Both the position numbers and the translations under genes were made by a program. Of a stretch of 11,814 nt of DNA, positions 6,081-11,814 are shown one piece after another. Source of the DNA: Baffinella frigidus (Eukaryota; Cryptophyceae; Cryptomonadales; Baffinellaceae). Numbering within the stretch: the first letter of the stretch is position 1; the number at the start of each line of letters is the position of its first letter. The DNA lies in NCBI GenBank assembly GCA_026770585.1, contig MU646790.1:148032-159845 (forward strand), in the 5' to 3' direction. The notes under the pieces are model-generated. The model saw only the letters and a list, made by a program, of their open reading frames with translations, was not told the origin of the DNA and searched no databases.

Positions 6081-6396
6081 CTAAAGGCCCAATTTTTTTC
6101 GAGCCGGGGCCGCCATTTTTTTTTCATTGCCTATGAAAAAGGGCGCTGGGGCCATCATATATTTACCCCCCCCCCCCCCTGACGGTCGGTTTTCTTGCAA
6201 ATATCGTTGTACAGGTGTGCTCAAAATTCAACATGCAACGGTTCGTGCGGTCCGAATACATTTTTTTCGGATCCGGGTGCCAATGTTGAAAAAATACTTG
6301 TACACTGAAATTCCGACTTTTGAGCTGAGCATCCTACGAGCTCGTACCGTAGGACCCTACGAGCTCGTATCACATGATAGGGTTTCGTTTCGATTC
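6081..6396. other. non-coding stretch with C14 run and TACGAGCTCGTA palindromes
   Basis: A run of 14 C lies at 6166-6179. CTACGAGCTCGTA occurs twice (about 6334-6346 and 6358-6370) with GTAGGACCCTAC between, a nested palindrome related to the 4741-4955 satellite. A 224-codon plus-strand frame starting at 6127 crosses the homopolymer and several repeats and is not accepted as a gene. Confidence 0.55.
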
Positions 6397-6443
6397 AGAA
6401 GGTCCACAGGACCTTTTTTTTGCGAGGCACTTGGTTGGGCATG
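6397..6443 (+). repeat. Repeat G, left copy
   Basis: AGAAGGTCCACAGGACC, a T-run and TGC, followed by GAGGCACTTGGTTGGGCATG (6424-6443). The first part recurs in the same direction at 7030-7055; the 20-mer recurs exactly but inverted at 7055-7074. Confidence 0.85.
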
Positions 6444-6625
6444 GCCTTCGTATCCTGATACCAAGGCTTCGTACCCCTGTACGAGTACGCTTCGTACCTG
6501 CAGACCCTTTGACAGTGATTTGGTTAGGGTTTCGGGGGAGAAAGAAGGCGTCTGGGGGTACAGGGGCAGGAGGCTACTGGAGAGCAAGCGACCGCCCCTG
6601 CATAAATGTAAGAATCTGCCCAAGG

Positions 6626-6700
6626 AAGCATGGCTTTTCTGCAGAACCAGTTCCGGTGTCCGCCTATGTTGGGAGCTCGAAGAACCTAAAGGACCTAAAT
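6626..6700 (+). repeat. Repeat B, diverged partial copy
   Basis: GCATGGCTTTTCTGCAG, CTATGTTGGGAGC and CCTAAAGGACCTAAA match repeat B in order, with only moderate identity elsewhere. It lacks the first half of the repeat. Confidence 0.6.
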
Positions 6701-6750
6701 GGAAGAATCTGCCCCTCGTCGGTCCAGGACCTGCGGGGGCTCTCCTTCCG

Positions 6751-6836
6751 TACCTAGGACCCTACAGTAGGGCTATGTCTAGGGCCTTACGGTGGCCCTA
6801 GGGGGGTGGGCGTTTCTTGTGAGCGAGGTTCCCCTG
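6751..6836. mobile_element. MITE-1 copy 5, left end missing
   Basis: The right end TTCTTGTGAGCGAGGTTCCC plus CTG is followed by TA, the expected target dinucleotide. The core carries CCTACAGTAGGGCTATGTC and GGCCCTAGGGGGG. No matching left terminus is seen; the element starts at about TACCTAGGACC. Confidence 0.7.
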
Positions 6837-6838
6837 TA

Positions 6839-7187
6839 GGAGGACTAAATAGGCCACCTCAAGATTGTCTAGAACGACGACCCCCAGGGGGGGTCTAAAG
6901 TACAACCGCCGCCCGAAACCCCACATCAGGTGAGGCCAACAGTCGACAATCATGAACAAAGGATAGAGAGGGTTCTTTAAGCCACGCCTGCATACATGCA
7001 GACGATCCTTTAGGTCCTTGAGGTTCTTTAGAAGGTCCGCAGGAGTTTTTTTTGCATGCCCAACCAAGTGCCTCTCCAGATTGTAAAACCTGTGAGAGGT
7101 GGAGGCATGAGTCATGCGAAGGTCAAATGTGGTATAACCGCCGGGGAAGGAACGACGGGGTACAACCACATACTGCCGGACGGAGGG
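6839..7187. other. non-coding stretch with repeat G, inverted copy
   Basis: Contains AGAAGGTCCGCAGGAG with a T-run (7030-7055) and the inverted 20-mer CATGCCCAACCAAGTGCCTC (7055-7074). CATACATGCAG and CCTTTAGGTCC (7011-7021, an inverted repeat-B tail) are also present. The open frames on both strands show no protein character. Confidence 0.55.
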
Positions 7188-7408
7188 GTCGGCTCCCCGC
7201 AGGAGCCGACTCGAGTTGGATTGGTTAACCGATCTGAAGATCGGTTAACAGATCCGACTCCTCCCCTTTCAGGAACCCAGGGGAACGATAGGTCTACAAC
7301 ATCGTAGACCTATTGAGTGGGATCGGTTCACCGATCCAACTCCGCCCGGAATGATAGGTCTATCGATGAGGCCAGATCAGTAGTTCTGTCAAAATTCGTG
7401 GACCTATC
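7188..7408. repeat. chain of consecutive hairpins
   Basis: Hairpin 1 at 7188-7210 has a 9-bp stem GTCGGCTCC with a 5-base loop. Hairpin 2 at 7213-7260 has GTTAACCGATC/GATCGGTTAAC with a TGAA loop, extended by GAGTTGGAT/ATCCGACTC. Hairpin 3 at 7288-7313 has ATAGGTCTAC/GTAGACCTAT. Hairpin 4 at 7320-7337 has GGATCGG/CCGATCC with a TTCA loop. GATAGGTC at 7353-7360 pairs with GACCTATC at 7401-7408. Arms also cross-match: hairpin 4 with its right flank is similar to the reverse complement of hairpin 2's left arm. Confidence 0.85.
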
Positions 7409-7600
7409 AGACCTCTCCTTCTTCTTCGTCGTTAACTTCATCTTTGCGCCGGGAGCGTCCCTCGGAGACAGACTGAGCGGGGTATGACATGGACCGATCA
7501 TAGTCAGGTAATGGCACGGGTTAGGCAATAACGGCGAAATCCTCTTGAATAGATTCAGTATTCAGTAATCAGCCTGGGGAAGATGCTGATTGTGAGGCAT
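7409..7600. other. unassigned non-coding stretch
   Basis: Nothing recognisable apart from a CTCCTTCTTCTTCGTCG pyrimidine run and an ATTCAGTATTCAGTA duplication near 7553-7567. Confidence 0.4.
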
Positions 7601-7770
7601 TTTGAGGCATTTCCCGTAGGAAATTTCGTATTTCCCGGGATTGAGATTTCCCACGGATTTCCCGGGATATTCCGTTTCCCGGAGGTTTCCAGAAACGAGA
7701 CATAAGAGCCATTTCTTATTTCCCGTTTCCAGGCCAAAGCCACGGGACACAACCCTAATGACCTGGCGTA
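7601..7770. repeat. TTTCCCGGGA-type short repeats
   Basis: TTTCCCG, ATTTCCCGGGAT, TTTCCCAC and GTTTCCCGG recur irregularly over 140 bp, some palindromic (TTTCCCGGGA). Ends near GGGACACAACCCTAATGA, which is shared with 9756-9773 (GGGACACAACCCTAGTGA). Confidence 0.6.
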
Positions 7771-7801
7771 TTCGGGGTTGCGGGAAATGCGGGAAAGATT
7801 T

Positions 7802-7885
7802 AATCACGGAATCGGGATGTTTTTAATTACGGAATCGGGATTTTGATTACGGAATCGAGACAAAATTTAATCACGGAATCGGGAT
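7802..7885 (+). repeat. four tandem copies of AATCACGGAATCGGGAT
   Basis: Copies at 7802-7818, 7825-7841, 7845-7861 (GATTACGGAATCGAGAC) and 7869-7885, spaced 20-24 bases. T-rich spacers vary. No frame is conserved. Confidence 0.88.
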
Positions 7886-8202
7886 TTTTCGATTTCCCCG
7901 AGAGCCGGAAATGGCTCAAAGGGCCATCTTCGTGCGCAGAATAGTCAGGGTTCCCATCAACCGATTTCTTCGCCACTTCGTGGGGAGCTGGAACTAGACC
8001 TATTTTGTGGATTTTGAACTTTACACGACAAAAATCGGCCCTAAACTGCCTTTTTGGAAAACTTCATCACCCCCCTGTCTGCATTTACCGCAACCCCTGA
8101 TAATCCTGGCGGTGTTTTTCATTCAATTCAGTGTTGTCAACCTAAAAACAAAATACTTGACAGGGCGTCAACTTGAGATTTGTTTCACTTGACTTGACTA
8201 AA
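7886..8202. other. unassigned non-coding stretch
   Basis: No gene, RNA or element seen. It contains the small hairpin CCACTTCGTGG at about 7973-7983 and ends in TTGACTTGAC-type repeats. Confidence 0.4.
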
Positions 8203-8340
8203 CCACACGGTGGACTACAAACCTTTCATCAAAAGTCAACTTGCCTTGAGGCAGTCAACTTTAAGGATTTTATGGTGCAATTTGGTCACGCAACACCCCA
8301 AATTCCAGCCCCAACAAAACTTTCGAAGCCCACCGTGTGG
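8203..8340. mobile_element. candidate 138-bp miniature element with CCACACGGTGG ends
   Basis: CCACACGGTGGACTACAAA at the left is matched at the right by the inverted TTTCGAAGCCCACCGTGTGG, about 15 of 19 bases with the first 11 identical. The right-end sequence TTCGAAGCCC.C.GTGTGG recurs at 8722-8739, and AACCACACGGTGTG occurs at 10125-10138, so the terminus is dispersed. No target duplication is evident. Confidence 0.5.
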
Positions 8341-8361
8341 ACATTGAGATTTGGAAATAAC

Positions 8362-8419
8362 AATGGTTTCTTCCCGAGTTGGAAGCGGTTCTACAGCTCC
8401 AACTCGGGAAGAAACCATT
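8362..8419. repeat. perfect 22-bp-stem hairpin, 14-base loop
   Basis: The arm at 8362-8383 (AATGGTTTCTTCCCGAGTTG, then GA) has an exact reverse complement at 8398-8419. The loop is AGCGGTTCTACAGC. TTTCTTCCCGA repeats once more at 8418-8428. The size is in the range of a small-RNA precursor, but there is no evidence of transcription and a perfect stem is equally typical of a young inverted repeat. Confidence 0.95.
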
Positions 8420-8426
8420 TCTTCCC

Positions 8427-8539
8427 GATTGACCTTTCAAGTGTTTTTATCTGGATTTTTGCGCCGCAGGCTGCCCGATTTCGGGCGACATCTTGTACAT
8501 TTACCCGAGCAACGGAAAACCCGCAATCGAAAATCAATC
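8427..8539 (+). repeat. Dispersed repeat E, copy 2
   Basis: Reads CAAGTGTTTTTATCTG, TTTTTGCGCCGCAGGCTGCC, TTTCGGGCGACATCTTG and GGAAAACCCGCAATCGAAAA, the reverse complement of 3495-3614. It begins 8 bases after the 22-bp-stem hairpin; the other copy lacks that hairpin. Confidence 0.8.
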
Positions 8540-8984
8540 GGTTCGAAGAAAAGTCAATCGGGGAAGAATCGCATTTTTTTGACCTCACAGCGCACTTCGA
8601 AGGAATTCTGAATAACCCCTAAGCGATAAGACCTAGAACCCTAAGGTAGGCAATCCGTACGGACATAGGGGGGGGTTCCTACGGTCAAGGTAACGGAAAC
8701 TCGGTTTGGGCCGAAAATCCCTTCGAAGCCCGCTGTGTGGTCGACGATTGACGAAAAAATGACGTGACATGGAAAATTGGAAACGCCGCACGTGCCAAAC
8801 AATCGGTCCCAGAAATGCCCAAAAGGTCGATTCTTGCTCTCATCAAGGGTCGAACTCGGTACCTACAGCATGAACACGGCACGACCACTAGACCACGTAA
8901 TCCGAGAGAATTTTCACATGTTGAGGAAAAAAGGTGAACAGTGTGTACTTCAATCCAAGTCTTTTTGGGTGTTTTTTCTGATTT
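8540..8984. other. unassigned non-coding stretch
   Basis: Contains the CTTCGAAGCCCGCTGTGTGG terminus-like sequence (8720-8739) and a GGGGGGG run near 8670. Open frames on both strands lack any recognisable motif. Confidence 0.4.
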
Positions 8985-9170
8985 TGCCCGTATTGACCTT
9001 TCGTCAATTTTGCGTCAACGTCAACACAGAACTTGACAATTGACGTAAAGTCAAGTCAACCCCAAACCTTTCCAATTGACTTGACGTTCCGTCAAGTCAA
9101 TGTTCCGTCAAGTCAACCCCGACGATTGACGGAAAATTCAGGTACGAAATTGACGGAACCAAACCGCCAA
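8985..9170. repeat. TTGAC/GTCAA repeat cluster
   Basis: TTGACG, GTCAAGTCAA and TTCCGTCAAGTCAA recur in both orientations, for example GACGTTCCGTCAAGTCAATG at 9082-9101 and TTCCGTCAAGTCAACCCC at 9102-9119. The motifs can pair as short hairpins. A weaker cluster lies at 8168-8255. Confidence 0.75.
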
Positions 9171-9177
9171 TTTAAGT

Positions 9178-9398
9178 TAAATTGGTGGTGCTACCATGTA
9201 CAGAGGTACCGGGACCTCGCTCATAAGAAATCGATCATAAGAAAGCGCCTCCCTCACGACCACCAGAGGGCCCTAGGCGTAGGCCTACTGCAGGGTCCTA
9301 GGGGGGGGCAGTTGGTGACGCACATTCGGACGCACCCATCTTTTCAAAACTGGCTGTTCGTTTTCCGTTGGGAATTCCCAAATAACGAAGTTGGGAAT
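9178..9398 (+). repeat. tandem unit 1 with truncated MITE-1 copy 6
   Basis: Shared with 9491-9707 at an offset of 312 bases and with 76-205. It holds TTGGTGGTGCTACCATG, the MITE-1 left end (CAGAGGTACC with a GGGACC insertion at about 9211), the GGGCCCTAGGCGTAGGCC core, and CAGTTGGTGACGCACATTCG. The unit ends with GTTGGGAATTCCCAAATAAC. The MITE-1 right end is missing, as in the other two units. Confidence 0.85.
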
Positions 9399-9475
9399 CT
9401 CTCTCTCTCCTCTCTCTCTCTCGCTCTCTCTCTCTCCTCTCTCTCTCTCTCACTCTCTCTGAGAGATAGAGAGAA
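9399..9475. repeat. CT/GA microsatellite 2
   Basis: CTCTCT tract with isolated GC and AC interruptions, ending in CTGAGAGATAGAGAG. It is the counterpart of 1-60 and precedes tandem unit 2 in the same way. Confidence 0.9.
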
Positions 9476-9490
9476 AAAGACGGTGTTCTT

Positions 9491-9707
9491 AAATTGGCGG
9501 TGCTACCATGTACAGGGGTACCTCGCTCATAAGAAATCGATCATAAGAAAGCGCCTCCATAACGAGGACCAGAGGGCCCTGGGCGTAGGCCTACTGTAGG
9601 GTCCTAGGGGGGGCAGTTGGTGACGCACATGCAGACGCACCAAAGTTTTCGAAACTGGCTGTTCATTTCCCGTTGGGAATGCCCAACTAACGAAGTTGGG
9701 AATTGGG
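9491..9707 (+). repeat. tandem unit 2 with truncated MITE-1 copy 7
   Basis: Same organisation as 9178-9398: AAATTGGCGGTGCTACCATG, TA then CAGGGGTACCTCGCTCATAA at 9513, an internal TCATAAGAAA duplication, the core, a G-run, CAGTTGGTGACGCACATGCA and GAAACTGGCTGTTCATTTCC. Copy 7 has a more typical end than copy 6. Confidence 0.85.
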
Positions 9708-9755
9708 ATTGGGAATTCCCAACTCGAAAAAGTTGGGATTGGGATTTCCCAACTT
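9671..9755. repeat. three hairpins of GTTGGGA/TCCCAAC arms
   Basis: CGTTGGGAATGCCCAACTAACG, split as GTTGGG/CCCAAC, at 9672-9687; AGTTGGGAATT/AATTCCCAACT at 9694-9724; and AAGTTGGGA/TCCCAACTT at 9730-9755. Unit 1 has one such palindrome, TTGGGAATTCCCAA, at 9368-9381. Confidence 0.85.
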
Positions 9756-9851
9756 GGGACACAACCCTAGTGATTTTCCACAAATACCAGGCAATTCAAA
9801 TGATGAGACCTTCAATCGCTCGGGAGAGCGATTTTGGATTTTGAGGAAAAT

Positions 9852-9941
9852 TCACCACACGGGAATCCTGTTTTTCCGAGAAAATGCAGTTGTGTTTTTG
9901 TCGGCCGAAAATTCGATAGCTCCATTCTGAGGGGGGTAAGC
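9852..9941 (+). repeat. Dispersed repeat D, copy 2
   Basis: TCACCACACGGGAATCC, GTTTTTCCGAGAAAA, CGAAAATTCGATAGCTCCAT and GGGGGGTAAGC match 5943-6080 with gaps. Only one GCTCCATTCT unit is present, so the triplication in the other copy arose later or was lost here. Confidence 0.75.
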
Positions 9942-9974
9942 CATTTTTCGTGCCATTTTTGTAAAAAACAATTT

Positions 9975-10086
9975 GGTGACCGGTTCGGTTTCGAAGAACC
10001 GATCCGGTTTTGGGACCGGATACCGGATATGGATAATATCCTGTATCCGGTGGACCGGATATCCGATTTGCCCAGACCGGTTCCCC
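9975..10086. repeat. ACCGG-rich hairpin cluster
   Basis: ACCGGATA (10022-10029) pairs with TATCCGGT (10044-10051), and GGAT with ATCC inside, giving a compact 30-base hairpin. GGTTCGG..GAACC at 9982-10000 and further ACCGGT and CCGGATATCCG pieces (10055-10082) surround it. No known RNA family recognised. Confidence 0.75.
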
Positions 10087-10106
10087 CCACTATTTTTTTT
10101 TCCATT

Positions 10107-10222
10107 TCACCTACGTGACACTTAACCACACGGTGTGTCCCTTTATTATTGGGCAACACTGCACGTCACAGCACGTAACCTCCGCGTGACCTCGAGCTTC
10201 TAGATCCTGGGAATTGGGAATT
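10107..10222 (+). repeat. locus related to 4263-4448
   Basis: CATTTCACCTACGTGA, CTCCGCGTGACC and GATCCTGGGAATTGG occur in the same order as at 4264-4279, 4398-4409 and 4433-4447. The filler differs: AACCACACGGTGTG and several CACGT motifs here, the ATAATGATCG array there. It indicates a repeat family with a variable interior. Confidence 0.6.
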
Positions 10223-10680
10223 GGAACCGTTCTGAACCGAAAACCGTGACAGCTGTCATTACAAGTACCTCCATTTGCAGGCCTAATGTTAACTCAACTT
10301 TCAATGAATTTTACAACACCCAATACCACCTCCCCCCAACGGGATGGATTCGTGACCAGAACGAATACAGGTGAGGCTCTAATTTGCAATTATTTACAAA
10401 TACAGGTGAGTGTCTAATTTGCAGAAGTGAAAGTCGTTATTCATAGGCCGTCTAAAACGAACATTGGGAAAGTTCTCGTGAGAAACGGATGAGATCGATT
10501 AAATTTGTACCGGACCCCAGTAGCTCGATTATTGTAAAAACGCAACGTTTGGACGACCGAGAAGCCCCCAAAACGATGCGATAGATTCGTGGTGGTGGGG
10601 AATCGGCCCATCCCGATGCCGCAAATAGTTTGGAGTGGTACAAAAACTATCATACATGTGATCCAGGTTCCAGAGCCTAC
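10223..10680. repeat. non-coding stretch with a 25-bp direct repeat
   Basis: AATACAGGTGAG, two variable bases, then TCTAATTTGCA occurs at 10364-10388 and 10399-10423, 35 bases apart. The sequence ACAG|GTGAGT resembles fused acceptor and donor splice signals. The rest of the stretch shows no gene; a minus-strand frame at 10441-10698 is unsupported. Confidence 0.7.
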
Positions 10681-10854
10681 TTGGAAGCAATCAAACACCC
10701 CAACAGAGTCACCCTTTATCCCCTCTTCACGAGCCTCTGCACTGGAGAGCTAAACGCGATCCGAAAGCAAACATGCTTTCTCTGCAGTCCTTTCTACGGA
10801 AGGGCGTGTCGTTGGCATATGTTGGGAGCATTTAAAACCTAAAGGACCTAAAGG
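10681..10854 (+). repeat. Dispersed repeat B, copy 2
   Basis: Near-identical to 506-672, with the additional left part TTGGAAGCAATC shared with copy 3. It ends in CCTAAAGGACCTAAAGG, directly abutting the left terminus of the element at 10855. The plus-strand frame starting at the repeat's ATG is closed by a stop after about twenty codons. Confidence 0.88.
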
Positions 10855-11257
10855 CCTTGGTCGGATACCATGAGCCTCATAAAGGCTGACTTAGGTTTGG
10901 TGCGTGTGCGAGCGCGCTCCTATTTTGGAAGCAATCAAACACCCCAAGAGAACCGAACCACCCACTATCCCCTCTTCACGAGCCTCTGCACTGGAGAGCT
11001 AAATGCGATCCGAAAGCAAAAATGCTTTCTCTACAGATCCTTTCTACGGAAGTGCGTGTCGTTGGGGCTATTTTCGAAGAAATTGAAAACCAAAGGACCT
11101 AAAAAAGGGCAGCGAAATGAACGGGTAATTTCTGGACTCCATTTTGGAGCTCACTTTTTAGTACAAACCGGACGCGACTGGTACGTGTCACGTCCGATTT
11201 CCGTAATGCGTACCCGAATCAAAAAGATTCGTTTGCCCCGTCGGTATCCGACCAAGG
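10855..11257. mobile_element. MITE-2-type element, 403 bp, perfect 15-bp inverted ends
   Basis: CCTTGGTCGGATACC at 10855-10869 and GGTATCCGACCAAGG at 11243-11257 are exact reverse complements. Next to the right terminus, GTACCCGAATCAAAAAGATT and CGTTTGCCCC match the reverse complement of the MITE-2 copy at 3031-3068. Repeat B copy 3 lies inside. There is no transposase; the open frame (10870-11274) spans repeat B and is not accepted. No target duplication is clear (AAGG on the left, ATCT on the right). Confidence 0.72.
10925..11104 (+). repeat. Dispersed repeat B, copy 3, inside the 10855-11257 element
   Basis: Starts TTGGAAGCAATCAAACACCC like copy 2 and continues through CTCTTCACGAGCCTCTGCAC to CCAAAGGACCTAAA. 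It is offset 244 bases from copy 2 in the same orientation. Confidence 0.88.
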
Positions 11258-11481
11258 ATCTTCACTTTTATTAATGATACTACGAGGCTTGTAATGTCAT
11301 TCAACAATGATAAATAAATTCAGTCTGCCTGGTTTTGACATGAAACCAGTTCAACTGAGTTCATGTCGAAGGAGCAGGGTTGGCAGAGAATGGGCAAGTA
11401 ACCCAAATGAGTTTAGTCAACCATCTGCGAACAAGTGGGTTTTGGCATGTTCTCGGGATCTGATGGCATGTGTTCTGTTGG
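11258..11481. other. unassigned non-coding stretch
   Basis: Nothing recognisable apart from two TGAAACCAGTTCAACTGAGT-type short inverted pieces near 11340-11360. No gene supported. Confidence 0.4.
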
Positions 11482-11483
11482 TA

Positions 11484-11589
11484 CAGGGGTACCTCGCTCA
11501 TAAGAAGACGCCCCCCCCTAAGGGCCCTACAGTAGGGCCCTATGGGGGTCCCTAGGGGGAAGCGTTTTCTTATGAGCGAGGTACCCCTG
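11484..11589. mobile_element. MITE-1 copy 8, intact, flanked by TA
   Basis: The 23-bp ends at 11484-11506 (starting CAGGGGTACCTCGCTCATAA) and 11567-11589 are perfect inverted repeats. The element is flanked by TA on both sides (11482-11483 and 11590-11591), the target duplication typical of Tc1/mariner-type elements. The 106-bp body contains GGGCCCTACAGTAGGGCCC, a 9-bp-arm palindrome at 11522-11540, and codes for nothing. It is the reference copy for the family in this window; movement would depend on a transposase encoded elsewhere. Confidence 0.92.
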
Positions 11590-11659
11590 TAGATGGGTCA
11601 GGAACCTCCTGACGCGATCAAAACAGGTTTTCAAAATCAATTTTGGAACAGAGGTGTCT

Positions 11660-11814
11660 AAGTTTAGGTTTCAGGAATAAGGGTTTAGGTTTTAGTTGAA
11701 GTTTAGGGTTTAGGGTTTAGCGTTTAGGGTTTAGCGTTTGGGGTTTGGAGTGTGGGATTTGAGGTTTGGGGTTTGGGGGGGGGGGTTTGGGGTTTGGGGT
11801 TTGGGGTTTGGGGT
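11660..11814 (+). repeat. TTTAGGG-to-TTTGGGG telomere-type array
   Basis: Degenerate TTTAGGG units with TTTAGCG variants up to about 11735 give way to TTTGGGG units, uniform over the last 30-35 bases, with a run of about 12 G at 11776-11787. Orientation is opposite to the blocks at 4965-5475. The G-rich strand points off the right edge, as it would toward a chromosome end on that side, though an internal array is equally possible. Confidence 0.88.

Noticed and set aside
6558-6602. TACAGGGGC...GCCCCTGCA, looks like a tiny MITE-1
   Set aside because: Only 7 bp of inverted end and no CTCGCTCATAAG; likely chance.
6127-6801. 224-codon plus-strand open frame, the longest uninterrupted after the gene region
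   Set aside because: It translates a 14-C homopolymer, TACGAGCTCGTA palindromes, part of repeat B and a MITE-1 core. The composition follows the repeats, with no domain.
7188-7408. CRISPR array or riboswitch interpretation of the hairpin chain
   Set aside because: Spacing and arms vary, there are no spacers or cas genes, and the sequence is eukaryotic in style; no known riboswitch consensus fits.
8173-8622. 149-codon plus-strand open frame
   Set aside because: It crosses the candidate miniature element, the 22-bp hairpin and repeat E; the other repeat E copy does not keep the frame.

Overview
The window looks like nuclear DNA of a eukaryotic microalga or a related protist. There is no bacterial-style gene packing. 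It carries degenerate TTTAGGG/CCCTAAA telomere-type repeats, one gene that only makes sense with GT-AG introns, and a very high density of short inverted-repeat elements, microsatellites and homopolymer runs. TTTAGGG-type repeats occur in plants, green algae, chromerids and dinoflagellates. An alveolate alga such as a chromerid fits, but that is a guess from style and not an identification.

Layout. Positions 1-1350 hold a CT/GA microsatellite, a truncated copy of a miniature element (called MITE-1 here), a dispersed repeat (repeat B) and a possible foldback element. MITE-1 copy 2 lies at 1353-1468. Positions 1598-2730 (minus strand) hold the one coding region I can defend: at least three exons, joined in frame across introns with GT-AG ends. 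It encodes a basic, low-complexity protein with a KSVSF motif, a charged helical stretch and a hydrophobic segment; I do not recognise the family. From 2761 to 4740 there are overlapping short repeats, with a second miniature-element family (MITE-2) whose ends read CGTAGCGAGGGGGCAAA. Positions 4741-4955 are a satellite of 12-base palindromes. Positions 4965-5475 contain two blocks of CCCTAAA-type repeats. From 5500 to 6840 there are MITE-1 copies, a tandem triplication and poly-G/C runs. From 7188 to 7408 there is a chain of hairpins. From 7600 to 9180 there are short tandem and inverted repeats, including a perfect 22-bp hairpin. From 9178 to 9760 there is a tandem duplication carrying two truncated MITE-1 copies. 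From 10000 to 11260 there are more hairpins, two repeat B copies and a MITE-2-type element with perfect 15-bp ends that encloses one of them. The window ends with an intact 106-bp MITE-1 (11484-11589) and a TTTAGGG array that changes to TTTGGGG.

I see no rRNA, tRNA, CRISPR array, transposase, reverse transcriptase, viral gene or toxin gene. No multi-gene system can be supported. The interest lies in the non-autonomous element families, their nesting, and one uncharacterised spliced gene. Most other long open frames run through repeats and have no recognisable protein character.
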